A stretch of 64,000 bases of DNA from Tamarix chinensis (GCA_030549775.1 CM060177.1:33262514-33326513); one strand, 5' to 3'. Counted from the first letter of the stretch, positions 36,603 through 49,138 are shown. Numbers and translations: made by a program. Notes: generated from the sequence alone by a model not told the origin.

Positions 36603-37571
36603 CTATCTCTCAAACTGGGGCACTAGCTGGAGCATGTGTTCTCTGATAGTATTGCTGGGATGAAATCTGACAGTATTGTTAATAGGCCTACTGCTAGGGT
36701 ATGAGAGCTCCCCTTGCTGAAATGATCGGGGCCTCCAACACTCTATCGCCCTGTGCCCCAACTTCCTATAGTTCTTGCAAGTTAACAACTTGTTGTTGCA
36801 GTCTCTACCTGGGTGGTTTCGGCTGCACCTCCTGCAAACTGTTCCTCTTTGGGGTCCTTGGCCTCTGTTGTGATCTCTCGGTGGGGAACTCCTAGAATCT
36901 CTGAACTTGGGCTGGGTCCTACTTTTCAAACTTTGTCCCTCGGGCTTCCTCTTTCCCAAGATAGCGGCCTACTCATGGACCAACATGTCTACTATGCAAG
37001 CACGCTCATATAGGGATGCTAAATCTATAGAAGGCATGATACCCATCATAAGGCGGATGTTAAAGTTCAGTCCCTGCTCATATTAGAACACCACTGTGGA
37101 CTCGTTGGCGGTGATCCTTGGAGCAAATCAGAGCAGCTCCGTGAAGCGGGCATAATACCGGTGAACTATCATGGGTCCCTATGTCAGCTGCATAAACTCC
37201 CAAAGTTTTTCCCTCCTGAGGCTGTTGGGATAGAATCTGGTGCGAATGGTTGTCTTAAAGGCCTCCCACGAAGCCGGAGGACCATTCCGGACACGATTCT
37301 CCTCCCACCAGGTGTCTACTATGCCCCGGAGGAAGAAGGCTGTAATTTTGGGCTGTTTGTCGAGTGGAAAATCTATGGCCTCAAAGGTGCGATTTAGATC
37401 GCTGATCCACCCCTCTAGAACAACCGGGTTCTCCTCTCTAGAATAGGTTGGAGGGTGATGGCCGGTAACTCCCCTAATCCAGTCTTCTCTAGTGCCCTGA
37501 GATCGCTCGGTGAACTCTAAGAAGGCAGGGACGGCCTCCTCTAGCCAATTAATTCTTCTGTTGTTTTCCAT
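36603..37571 (-). pseudogene. Gag of the Tekay-type element
   Basis: The ATG at 37571 (MENNRRINWLEEAVPAF) leads into the retrotransposon gag domain: WISDLNRTFEAIDFP, KITAFFLRGIVDTWWEE, WEAFKTTIRTRFYPNSLR. A stop at about 37177 and two more break the middle. 36959-36603 holds the basic nucleocapsid, with a CRRCSRNHPGRDC segment and a knuckle CKNYRKLGHRAIEC, where the second Cys of CxxC has become Tyr. It is inactive but of nearly full length. Confidence 0.85.
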
Positions 37572-37809
37572 CTAGCTACACAAAAAGAACACTTTAGAAA
37601 TGAACCCATTCATTCGAGATTATATTAACAAACTTTCCTATTTCCAGGGGAAAACCCTAATCTACCCTTATACTCCTCACTGTGGCCGGCCTCCAAAATT
37701 TAAAACAGAAAGAGTTTTTAGTTATAGTAGAAATTCTTTTCAAAATTCAAATTCACCTTACAAAATCAATTTCATTTTCTGAAAATGAGTGTGGTCAACA
37801 AGACCGGTC
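37572..37809 (-). other. Leader between PBS and gag, Tekay-type element
   Basis: Short, AT-rich, no coding evidence. It is the expected 5' untranslated segment of the internal region. Confidence 0.6.
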
Positions 37810-37821
37810 GCTCTGATATCA
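37810..37821 (-). other. Primer-binding site of the Tekay-type element
   Basis: Minus-strand TGATATCAGAGC, three bases inside the 5' LTR. It differs from the standard plant tRNA-iMet PBS start TGGTATCAGAGC by one base. Confidence 0.8.
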
Positions 37822-38954
37822 ACTTGTAACACCCCCAAAATTTAAACATTTATTTAAATAATACTTATAAATTAAAACATTAAATTGTGGGGAATGCTAC
37901 CGCCACACTTAGTACCAGACTGGTTCACTCCTACCACTCCAATACCAAGTGCTAAGGCTAAGAAAACACTATATATAACATTATTAATAATCCAAATTCA
38001 TAAATACGGAAATTCGAGTACGTATAAGTCCTTTTATAACTCGAAATACTGGCTATTGTCTTTTAGGGAATAAAAATAACAATAATAATAATAAAAATTT
38101 TGCAAGCTCAAACATAATTAAAAGATAACACGAGAAATAATCTCAAAGAAAAACTACCACGCCACTCCAGGACCCGGTCCATCCCACAATCACTCGGCCC
38201 CACCTGATGTCCCATAAATATCAATAGCATCAAAATAAGCGTCTCCTACCTACAACACATTAGATGGGCCTTCTACTCGTGGGAATGAGTAGCACCCATG
38301 AAACGAGTGATCAATACGCTACGTACTAAGCAAGGTAACCGTATATTAAGGCCATCGTACAAAATTCACACAACCAATGCATAATAATAAGGGAGCATAG
38401 AATTCAATCATAATAGCACAAGATAAAATAAATGCTCAGGTGAAGTACCATGAATCAATACAAATCAGATTATTTATTTCATCAAGCCTTTATCAATTTA
38501 TTTTCACACCATGCTCTTATCTAGTCCATACGAGTATGGGAACCGCACTATTCTAGCTGGTGGATTGGTCACTTAGGGTACATGCCCTACCACTATTATA
38601 TGCTGGTGGATTGGTCTGGCCCCTTTTCTCGCATGGTGTTCCATTGTAAGTCATTAGTTTCTTCCCACATCTTAACAACATATATGGTTTGGTTTATTGA
38701 GCTCGGGATCCCCCACCATTTTAGTTAATAGATCAGTCACCAGGGTAACATACTGTAACACTATTATACGCCGATGGATTGGTCTGGGCTCGGCTCAGCA
38801 TCTTCCACTTTACATAATTAATGTTTTAAGTATCTTATTCAGAAAACCCATACCAAGACATGCAAGTAAGACTCCTACCATGCTTACTCTTCAACTCAGG
38901 TTAACCACTCCAACCCTAGTTAACCACCACCACTATAGTTAATCATGACATACC

Positions 38955-39300
38955 CTAACACCCATGCAAACTCTAGCTCCACGTAAACCCTACTCCCATG
39001 CAAAACCCTAACTCCCATGTAAAACCCTAGCTCCACCATGCAAACCCTAATACCACCATGCCAACCATAATACAACCATGCAACCATTAATACAACCATG
39101 CAAACCCTAATACCACCATGAAACCATTAATACCACCATGCAAACCCTAATACAACCATGCAACCATTACTACCACCATGCAAACCCTAATACAACCATG
39201 TAACCATTACTACCACCATGCAAACCCTAATACCACTATGCAACCATTAATACCACCATGCAAACCCTAATACCACCATGTAACATTAATACCACCATGA
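38955..39300. repeat. Minisatellite with plant telomere-like motif, right LTR
   Basis: Same units as 30170-30420 but expanded, about 17 units. Regular alternation of AAACCCTAATAC and AACCATTAATAC units gives a 40-42-bp higher-order period over most of it. Confidence 0.88.
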
Positions 39301-39807
39301 AACCAGGACCTACATACATGTCTTATGGGTCACATCAATTCACATTACAAGCACAACTTATACGTATCATATGCATGCCATAAAATATCATGAGAACATG
39401 TCGCAACCCCACATTATATTACATATACAATAGATATAAGAATACACTTAGAACATATTATATTGCATGTCACATGGCAAGTAAGACATGTAAATCACAT
39501 TACACACAATGGCCTTAGATACACCATTACCTAAAAATGTCATCGGTCTTGGAGCACAGCCCTATACCACTTGAGGGCTTTGATTGGGCTCACCTATTAT
39601 AGGAAAAATACTAGAATTAGGATCCCTCCAAAAAATGCTATTATTTACTGAATTATCCTAGGACTTTGTTTTTAATTAAAATAATACTATATTAGAATTA
39701 ACTATACAAAATACTACTAAAAATACTAATAATAATACTAATGTAATTTAAAACGAATGGTGATATAAGGGTTTCTACCCTTCACCAAAATAATGTTAGT
39801 AAAGATG

Positions 39808-39825
39808 GTGATGATGATCATGATG

Positions 39826-39873
<48 letters not shown>
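39808..39873. repeat. (GAT)n/(AAT)n microsatellite
   Basis: GATGGTGATGATGATCATGATG passes into about 15 AAT units. At the same place LTR1 has a shorter, interrupted array (30905-30975). Confidence 0.9.
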
Positions 39874-39876
<3 letters not shown>

Positions 39877-41897
39877 TATTGGTAATAATACTAATATTAA
39901 TAGAAATATTAATAATAATAATATAATCCTAAAATTACAATGTGGGGTTTTCGACCCTACCTCCAAATAATAAAAGTACTATTTAATAATAGTAATAATA
40001 ATATTAATAACATATAATACTTATAATAATATGAAAATAATAAAGACAATAATAATAATAATAACAACAATAGTAAAAATAGTAATAATAATACTAAAAT
40101 ACATATATACGAATACTAATTAAAAAATTAAGGCTTGGGCCCTCCTTAAATAATTAACATTAATAAAAAATTAATTATACTAATAATATTATTAGTAATA
40201 ATGATAATAATACAAATAAATACTTATTATTCGAAGCTAACGACCTAATTATCTTAAGAATAATCTCGACCCTGCCAAGGAATTTTATCAATAATATTAC
40301 ATCTAATAACAATAATAAAAATAATGATAATAATAATAGTTATTATAATCGAATAACCATTAAAAATTTGAATAAAAATAGAATAAATTTAAATAAACAG
40401 AAAAGAAGGGTTGAGAGGGTCTAGGGTTTCACCTTGAGTCGGCGGAGATGGGTGGCACCGGCGGTGGTGCACGGCGGTGGCCAAAAAGGAGGGTAAAAAG
40501 GGGAAAAGTTAAGGTTTAAAAAGAAAGGGTGGAGAATAAGGGTGAAGGTTGAGGTGTTGGTGGTAGCCTAGGCTGAGAGGAGTAAAGTGAGGGTGGTGGT
40601 GCGGCAAGGGGCGGCAGAGGTGGCGGCCGAATGGAAAAAGTGAGAAAAAGAGGGGAGGAGAAGGAGAAAAGGGAAAAGAAGGTTATGGCTAGGTGGAGGA
40701 GAATTAGTAGAAGCTTTTGGGGGGTGCAGATGGAAGTAGAATTGGCGGATGTGGTGGCGGATAGTGGCTCAAGGGTTGCGGGGGTTAAAATTTTGGTTTA
40801 TGGGTAGGGAGTTTCGCACGGTTGTGGCAGCTCGTGTGAGAAGAATTGAGGGAAATGGGTGGCTTATTTAAGTAGAGGGTGGTGCAGGAAAGATTTCAGT
40901 TGGCAGAGGTGGCAGGGAAGTTGGCTAACGGTAGTGGACGGCTCATCTAAAGTCACGGTGGCTCACAAGTTAGCTCTTAGGGTTTTAGGAAAAAGAAATC
41001 TCGAAATCACACAAAACCAAGGCTATTTATAGAGTTTAGAGGGAATGGTAAGGTTTTGGGGGTCGGTACGAGGGTATTTTATGTAGAGTTTGGGGTAGCT
41101 AACAGCGTTAATCGGACGATGAAATTTTTTGTCAGGTCGAACCTTCGCGAAGGAATAGGGAGAAATCAAGCAAAAGATGAGGGAAACCAATTATACCAAG
41201 CTGATATACGAGTCAAGGGGAAGATAAAGAGGGGAGGCGGCACCATTTTCAGGGCTTAAAGATGCAGGTTGACAGCCGGTGTGAAGGAGGAAGAAGGAAG
41301 GGATGAACCGGCGGCCGGGGAATAAGAAAAGAAAAAGGGGAAGAACCGGCCAGCTAGCAACGGTTATAAGTTCTTAAATGAGATGCGGTGTCCCAGGGAA
41401 ATAAAGCACAGAATGTAGCATTTCAACTGCCGAAGGAAGAAGAACAACATTGGGCCGCGGGAGATGGAGAAGAAAAGGAAAAGGCATTAGGCTGCGCTTC
41501 AGGCCCACTCGAAAGAAGGGAAAAAGAAAAAGAAGTAAAGAAAGAAAACGAAAGAAAAAGGAGGGAAGACAAAGAAAAAGGAAAAAGGAAAATTTAAGTG
41601 GTTTGGTGTTAAATAAATTAATTAGAATATTTTGGGTATTTAGAATAAAAATATTTAAATAAAATATTATTAAATTTTCTTTTTAGGCTAATTTAGGTTT
41701 TTTAAAAGACTTTTCCTAAATTCCTTTTTAATTAGCAAAAAGCCTAATGTTTCCTTTATAAAAATATGTATAAATTCTTTAATAATTTGCCCTAAATAAA
41801 TTCTTCCCATTCGTAATAAAATAATTAAATAAATAAATTCCCTAATATATCCTTATTTAATTATATTTCTTAAAATGAATATTTTTGGGGCATTTCA

Positions 41898-43439
41898 TAT
41901 AGTCATCATAAAACTTATAATCTTAAATTGATTTTTTTATTTCTTTATTGATGTAAATGTGTCTTCCAATATCAAGAAAAGATAAAGTATCAAAATATTC
42001 TATATTCTTCTGTTATTATGCGTTTAAGATGTTATAATATCGTCCTCTCATTTACTCCCACAAGATTAGTAAAATCAAGTAGATTTTAATAAGATAATAT
42101 ATATAGGTAAAGTATAATAATATAATATTATTAAAATTTTAGTTGAGAATAGTGTATATAATAGTTTGTTATAAGATAACATATTAATTAACATATTTAG
42201 TATAATAGACGCTAATCCCTAACCCTAACCCTAATAAATCATAATAAAAATTATCCCAACATCTAATAAACCCTAATCCTAAACCTAGATAACTATAATT
42301 AAACCCTAATAAATCCTATAATTATTGTCATCGTCATTATTATTATACAAAGTTATTTTAGCTAATTTAATTATTCACTTTTATTTCTTTTTTATTTTCT
42401 ACATCTATTTAATCCTCATCAAATAAAAGTTATTAACATGCGACTCTAATTGAAATTTTCATTTTTATGATACACATATGCAAAATATATTTTCATTTAA
42501 TTATATGGAATTTCCTAATATCCTAGTGCCCCATAATTATTAATGAAAATGTATATATATATATATAGTTTTTATGAGTGACATAACTAGTATTTTGAAG
42601 TATTTTATTTCTCTTTATAATTAAGCACTACAATGGTATATATGTATGTGTGTGTGTGTGTAAGGTCAGCTAACACATTCAAGTTAATATCACTAACAAA
42701 TTTAACAACAAACAGCAAATTTTTTTTACCAACACATTTAACAACAAACAACAACATTTTTCAACAACAAACTATAATTTTTCAATAACAAACACTACAA
42801 CCTACTTCAATATGCATGCATTTATATAATAAAAGAATATGCTAGAGAAGAAGAAAACCATACATAGGAGAAGGAGCGACGGTAGCAAGAGGAGTGGCTA
42901 CAGCAAGAGGAGCGATGGCAAGCAAGACGATTGGTGACGAGCACTTACGAACACGGCATATCAAGAAGGACCACAAGAATGGTAGGACATGCAATGGTGA
43001 GAATGGTAGTAGCAATGTTCAGTTCGCACAGTGTGGCATTGTCTAGGGTTGAGAGATGTGCAAGATATCGAACAGTGGTTGACCGGAGTTGAGAGGAGGA
43101 GGAGGAGAGATGGTGCAAGGGTTCGCAAGAGAATGAGTAAGAAAGCGAAGGTGCTAAGTAAATGAGAGTATGAAATTTTTGGCACAAAAACAAGACCTGG
43201 ACAAAATAAGAGGGAGAAGATTGGAGCTTAATAAGTGTTCTTGTAGGAACTAGAGTTGAGAGGTGTGTAAGAGTTTGAGTGGTGGTTGCTTGGATTTGAG
43301 AGGAGGAGTGGTGGTGTAGGGTGTAGTGATGTAAGGGTTCACAAGAGAACGAGTAAGAAAGGGAAGGTGCTGAATGAATGAGAGTATGAAATTTGTGGCA
43401 CGAAAATATGACCTAAACAAAATAAGAGGTGGAAGATTG
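41898..43439 (-). other. 5' region of the large CACTA, right of the Tekay insertion
   Basis: AT-rich, with CCCTAA-type telomere-like phrases (42213-42310), a (TG)n at 42648-42661 and a GC-richer part (42870-43440). The latter contains a tandem duplication: a block ending in AAGGTGCTAAGTAAATGAGA (about 43085-43225) is repeated at about 43290-43440. The minus-strand frames here (42945-43193, 43339-43527) are the two copies of this repeat and are unlikely to be genes. Confidence 0.5.
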
Positions 43440-43694
43440 GAGTTTTAATAATGGTTCTTATAAGCACCGTTATTAAAACTATCATGTGAAATTTTTGCAT
43501 CCAGGTTCTTTTAATAATGGTTCTCACAAAAACTATTATTAAAACTACGATGTGAAATTTTTGTATGGAGGTTTTAATAATGGTTTTAACCTATAATCGT
43601 TATCAAAACTTCCTCAACAATCCCACGCATTAATTTTCACGCTTTTAGTAATGGTTTTAAAAATGCCATTATTATTTTCCATTTCGTAATAATG
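43440..43694. repeat. Subterminal repeats and 5' end of the large CACTA
   Basis: Six or more copies of TTTTAATAATGGTT / AACC(G/A)TTATTAAAA in both orientations, ending at CGTAATAATG. These are probable transposase-binding repeats, matched by 16900-17125 at the other end. Confidence 0.7.
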
Positions 43695-43697
43695 CAC

Positions 43698-46251
43698 CAT
43701 AAGAAAACAAGAATGAAGCATGCATCATATAAATCATGCTTCATAGAATCATATATATTAAAGATAGAAATTAAATTAGAGTCAAAGTACAATATCATGA
43801 AACAAAGAAAACTATTATCACATCTTAAACCATAACCTAGGGTTTCAATCTATTCCCCAATAGTAAACATTTAGCCAATCATAGTAAATAAATACTTACA
43901 CAAAAATGTATATAAAAAAATATATTATAAATCGAGAGAGAAATAACAAAAATTAAATATGGATGAAAATTTAGCAATTTATTCCGATGAAAAATTTCTA
44001 AATTTCATCTAAAATAAACTCTTCTAGATCTCTTTTCCCTTTTTCTCTCTCCCTAATACCTAGCTTCTCTCTCTTTCTCTCTCTCTCCCCCTCCCCCTCC
44101 CCCCTCTAGTGCACCTATTTTTCTGTCTTACCTTTCTTCTATGTTATTGCTATTCTATGCCTTCTTTCTATCTCTCTCTTCACTTGGTTCCCCTAGCACA
44201 TCTTTCTTTATCCTGCTGCACTATCACTTCTTTTTTTTGCTTTCGTAGTTGGCACCTCTCTTTTGTGCTATCACTCTTCTATGTCATTTCTTTTATCTTC
44301 TTCTTTTCTTTGTATTGCCCTCTCCATTTTCTCTTTCATCTCTTCTCCTACATTATCAAGCCTCCTAGCCCTATATCCCTCTTATCTTCACCTCTCGTCT
44401 TGTGCCTTTATGCATCAAGCCTAAGTTAGCCCTTCTCACTTCACCTCTCTCTCCCTTTTTATACTCTTTCTTTTCCTTTTTATCTAGGCCTTTGGTTCAA
44501 AGGACCCTAACCTTTTTTTCTATTTTACCTATAAAATAATATTTAAAGAATTAATAAATAATCTCATACTTTAAATCCATTCATTTGATATCATTTTATC
44601 TCAAATAATTAAATATATGAGATTATTATCACTTAAGCCCAAAATTATAATTATTCTCATATATTACTTAGATAAAAGACCAAAAACTAAAATTAAAAGG
44701 GTATTAAATATGTGCTCATCAATGCCCCCACACTTAGTTTCTTGGTTGTCCTCAAGCAAGACATGATTTTAACCAAAGAAAATCATAAAAATAAAACTAA
44801 CTAGCCACTTTCATAGGTCTCATAATTGCACTTAGCATGTGCAACAAGACCATTAAACCCATAGGTCACCCTTATAGGATGAATAAGGTCTTATGAGGAT
44901 TTCAAAGATGATATACTATCAAGATCTCACAATTTAAATTGAAAAATAAAAACATACATCTAACACCCTTAACTAATGTTATCTTAGAATATTTTAATTT
45001 TATAACACAAAGATTGACAATCAACTAAGATTTAGCATTAGGAGACTTAAAGGTTTAATTTCAACATATGCTTCACATATAAATGTGACAGATGTGGATA
45101 GAGCAATAATATGAATAAAAATTTACCACAACTTAGTCACATCAAGATCTATCTTCACTATAGATACCCTCTATTTTTCTCTCTCAGATACATGGCTACA
45201 AATGTATAAAAACACCCAGATATATGAGATAAGTTGATAAAAATAATAAGAAACTCATATATATCATCAAAGAAGGCTCATATTTTTATGGATAAAACCT
45301 CATGAAAGATATCAAACACCTACCAAATGGACCGGATCATATACTTAACTCTTGTGACTAATATCTAACAGATCAAAGGCTACCCATCTTCATAATCAAA
45401 CAAAACTTACTTATAGTTTGTAACAAGATTAGTGTATAGAAGGGTATGGAGTATTCTAAGATTATGGTGCCAAAAAGGCCAATACCTAATGGAAATTTAA
45501 TCAGATGAAATATAAACATCAACTCCACATCAATAATGATCCATAATACACACCTCAACCTTAACACAAAACTAGAACAATGTGATAATAAAAAAAATTG
45601 GAACATGAATAGAACTTTCTCAAAATATTCTCCATATCTCCCTTTTCCCTTATGTCATATCACTTTCTTCTTTATTTTATTTTTTTTCAATATTTTTTTG
45701 AAACAAAGAAAAATAATTATAATACAACATATATATATATATATACATACATTCTATCTCCACTACACAACATAAAAAAAATCCTTTCTCAACATAACTA
45801 CATATATTTCTTCCACATATCATCACATATACAACCACTCTATGTCCATGATATAAAGAATCGATCCATTTCTACTAGCTTTACGAAATGGTAAGGACAA
45901 GGCTCAATGGTTATTTAATGTGGAAAATGAAGAAAAATATATGGTCAATGTATGGGCTCAAAGGGCTACTACAAGGTGTACATCCTATGTACACAAATTA
46001 GAACTCAAATTGTTTGGTCATGTGGTGGAAAATCCTAAGTTTCCTTTATCATTTTATCAATCAAAGCATGTTTTCACTATATGACACATTTAGGACAAGA
46101 GTAAGTTCTAGTAATCTCTAGATTTCATTGTAAAAGCTATGTCATGTAATTTTATCAAATAAATTAAATATATATGAGGCTTGACAAAGAAAATTTGAAG
46201 CAAAGACATAAAGATTAATTCATGTGAATTCACTAAGGAAAAAAGGATATA
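43698..46251 (-). mobile_element. Probable Athila/Tat-type retroelement remnant: LTR border and 3' interior
   Basis: Read on the minus strand at 44760-44715, the sequence GAGGACAACCAAGAAAC-TAAGTGTGGGGGCAT precedes TGATGAGCAC. That GAGGACAA...AAGTGTGGGGG block is the familiar polypurine-tract region before the 3' LTR of Athila/Tat-like elements. 43698-44721 would then be (part of) the LTR, and 44739-46251 untranslated interior, cut off by the solo LTR at 46252. No gag or pol remnants are visible. A CT-rich tract lies at 44041-44105. Confidence 0.45.
44722..44738 (-). other. Polypurine tract, Athila/Tat-like
   Basis: Minus-strand CTAAGTGTGGGGGCAT immediately before TGATGAGC, the proposed LTR start. 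Confidence 0.5.
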
Positions 46252-47254
46252 TGTAATATCTCACTTTTTAGAGTCCCTAATGTGTGCTAATCCAAGTGTT
46301 TAGTGATGATCTAAGTATGTTTGATCTTATTTTATAAGTGTATCTAAGAATAGTATGGTTATTGGATAAGCTTGATTTGATTAGGAAAAATATTTTATTT
46401 TGTCGAGAAACTAGCTGAAGAGTCTAAGGTACCTATCAACTTGTTTGTTCATAAAAATTTGATTTTTGGAAACCGTTAAACTAATCGAGTGGTTTGATTC
46501 ACTTAGCTACTCTAGGAACTTGATTTTTCCTAAGAATCTTTTCCCAAAACTTTCCTAATGTCATAACTACATTTTATGTAGTTTGTTTTCAATTTTTGCA
46601 AAACTTCTAAACCTATTTAGTGTAAGACTCCCAAAAATCACAATTGGAAATTTTGTTTTGTCACCAAAATCACGCACCACAAGGGTATTATCGTCGTAAT
46701 CAGTATAAGTCTGGCCCATGTCTAGCCTCATACCAATGACAAGGCGAAGAGAATAACTCAATTGAAATACATAATAGAAATAAATTAAAAGGTGAAAGAG
46801 TAAAACATTGATATAAGGAAAACGCTAGTACATAAGAAAGTCAAGTGTCACTATAGAAAAATACTAGAAATATATAATACGGTTCCACTATTGGGAAAAA
46901 TATAAAATACTAGAAGGAAATAAGTCTGAGATATGCTATCTCTGGTCTCAACCTAGAATACCATGGCAATAATCATATGCAGCAAAGTCCTCTAAAGCCT
47001 CATCACCTACCTACACAGACCCAGGACAGGCTACTGCTTATGAAAATGAGCAGCATCCATAAGAGGGGTGATCAGTATGATTTATACCAAGTAAAGTAAA
47101 AATACTTTTAAATTAGAGCATAACAATGCAGGATATAGATATAATTCATACAATAGGTTATGTTTGATCATTTACCCCTATTAGAGTTTAAAGCCATTAG
47201 TACAGTAATTACACATCTCTTAGATTATATCCATGTGGGTTTAGGGACCCCACT

Positions 47255-47775
47255 ATTATGACTGGTGGACCGAAAACTATTTGATCTAAGGTAGAATACT
47301 CCTAACCACTATTATGACTAGTGGACCAGTAAACCTAATACAATCTAGGATAAAAAGTTCATGACCACTATTATAACTAGTGGATCAGTAAGTATACTAC
47401 AATCCAAAGTAGAATGCACCTGACCTTTATTATAACCAGTGGACCGGTAAATATACTACACACGGTCCCGACCTATGTGGTGTTCCACTACAAGTGATTA
47501 ATGTGTTTTTCATAAATTAATATCATCTAAGGGTCCTACTAATTGAGCTTGAGACTTCCACTATTATAACTGGTGGATCAGTACTAGAAAATCTAGGACA
47601 GAATGCACCTAACCACTACTATAATCGGTAGGCTAGGAATATACTACAATCCAAAGTAGAATGCACCTGACCACTATTATAATTGATGGGTTGGTAAAAT
47701 ACTACAATCCAAGGCAGAACACACCTAACCACTATTATAACTGATGGACCATTAAATATCCTACACATGAGCCTG
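47255..47775. repeat. Eight-unit array, about 58-bp period, with dyad symmetry
   Basis: Units start with CCACTATTATAACTGGTGGA-like sequence near 47258, 47314, 47373, 47431, 47555, 47615, 47672 and 47729, followed by AATATACTACAATCCAAAGT and AGAATGCACCTGA. They form two blocks of four, separated by a GTCCCGACC / GTGTTCCACTAC segment. Confidence 0.85.
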
Positions 47776-49096
47776 ACTCAATAATCTTCAACTTTAAATG
47801 ATTAGTGTTTTACTTGTATCTTATTTGTTAGAAATCACACACCCATCCATGCACAAACCAGGTAAGACTCCTAAAATGCTACGTCCTCAACAAAACCTGA
47901 CCTTATGGAAACCCTAATCCCCTAACCTAGGATATCCACACTCTTCAATGATCCCTAGAGCCCCTATCATTATCCACCAACCCAGACGTGTCTTTAGAAA
48001 TGTCATACTCATGGGTTATGGTCTGCTTTCCTTTTTCCACCATTTATGATCACCATCGCCCAATAAGTTTCCCCCTCGAAACCCTAATTTTTAGCCTATA
48101 TGGCTATAGCCTTTCCTCCTCTACTTACTTATCCCTAAGCTTTGATGATTTAAGTACATGCTTACCCCCTACTCCAAAATCTTGCAACAAAAATCCCTCA
48201 ACCCCCATATGTGATAACAACCACCCAAATAAACACCCCTAGAAACTTTAATATCTCCTTTATTTTTGTACCCCTTTCTTATACTACTCCATCCTCCATT
48301 TGATTGGGCACACATCCTCCATATGGTATATCCCTCATCAAAACCCTAGTGCACAACCCAACTCCCTGAACTTTTCCCTATAGTACACCCTATCCTTAGG
48401 GTTGTCCCCCCAAACCCTAATTTGTACCCCCATGCACTCTCCCATCTTCCCGTGTACCAAAACTCACCCAATTCCACCAATTATCCATAACACACTCTCC
48501 TCCCCATGGTCAACCTCGAAACAAGGTCCCACCAAGTTGATTTTAACCTTATGCAAAGCCACTCTCCTTGGGTAAAGTTTTAACTCTAACCCCTCTTTTC
48601 ATCAATACCCCTTTTTATTACTCCATATTATTCCAAGGGATACTCAAGATAGCCCCCACTTAAAATTTTCCTTCGTCTATCCCTGATTATTTTATTTCAT
48701 TTGACTTGACCACCTAAGACACCTTGGCATAAATATATTATTTTTCAATAATATATAAGACTTACATAAAACCATGATAAGACTTAGCAAACACATACAA
48801 AAGCAAGCAGTGAGTGCCACACACATCATTACCTTAGGTCCTTGCAAGCCAAGCTACACAACACCCTTAGATCATATACACATATATACATATTTCATAA
48901 AAGCACACTTATTCCACAACTAAGACACATAAGCATAGCCCTAACATAACCATATCCTTACCTAATTATCTCCAGTCTTAAAGTAATGAGATCCTTCACC
49001 TCCTCATGGGGGATTATATCTAAAATGAGAACACCCATTTAGCTTTTTTACTCCTTTTCTACCCTTTCTCCATGTTTTCCCTTCTTTCTTAACCAT

Positions 49097-49138
49097 AATA
49101 ATAATAATAATAGTAGTAGTAGTAGTAGTAGTAGTATA
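49097..49138. repeat. (AAT)n/(AGT)n microsatellite
   Basis: AATAATAAT passing into about eight AGT/GTA units within the solo LTR. Confidence 0.9.

Larger units (their letters stand above)
28953..41897 (-). mobile_element. Tekay/Del-type Ty3/gypsy chromovirus with about 4-kb LTRs
   Basis: 12,945 bp. LTRs at 28953-32987 and 37825-41897 bound a 4.84-kb interior with minus-strand gag, PR, RT, RH and INT remnants, a tRNA-iMet-type PBS and a polypurine stretch. The integrase tail (LSPKYISPYEIL, ALPRELIHMHNMFHISHL, DLDDSLTYEERLVWIL) is typical of the Tekay/Del lineage, which is known for long LTRs. The 5-mers at the ends (GATAC left, TATAG right) do not match, so the target duplication is lost or was never exact. 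The interior is full of stops. The element lies in the 5' region of the large CACTA and so is younger than that insertion. Confidence 0.88.
37825..41897 (-). repeat. 5' LTR (right copy) of the Tekay-type element
   Basis: 4,073 bp, colinear with 28953-32987. Differences include shorter hairpin-unit content, a longer telomere-motif minisatellite and a longer AAT array. It starts TGTAACACCCCC and ends GGGGCATTTCA. Confidence 0.92.
16681..43694 (-). mobile_element. Autonomous-type CACTA (En/Spm) transposon, expanded by two nested insertions
   Basis: Coding remnants on the minus strand follow CACTA order: Tnp2 transposase (27921 to about 20820), then a second gene with TnpA-like and Ulp1-like parts (about 20650-17760). 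Subterminal repeats of the form TTTTAATAACGGTT / AACC(A/G)TTATTAAAA occur at both ends (16930-17120; 43440-43694). Proposed ends are CACTAAACTAGATGGAAA at 16681 and, reading inward from 43694, CATTATTACGAAATGGAAA. Both are flanked by CAC (16678-16680; 43695-43697), a 3-bp duplication as CACTA elements make. Without the two insertions it would be about 9.7 kb, normal for an autonomous member. The exact left end is the weakest point, because no subterminal repeats are seen at 16681-16900. Confidence 0.6.

Noticed and set aside
42213..42310. Interstitial telomere (CCCTAA repeats)
   Set aside because: Only two or three adjacent exact units, then scattered CCCTAAT phrases. Too short to call a telomeric remnant.
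44109..44429. 106-codon hydrophobic frame that looks like a membrane protein
   Set aside because: It is the translation of a CT-rich tract (Leu/Phe/Ser), inside a probable retroelement LTR.
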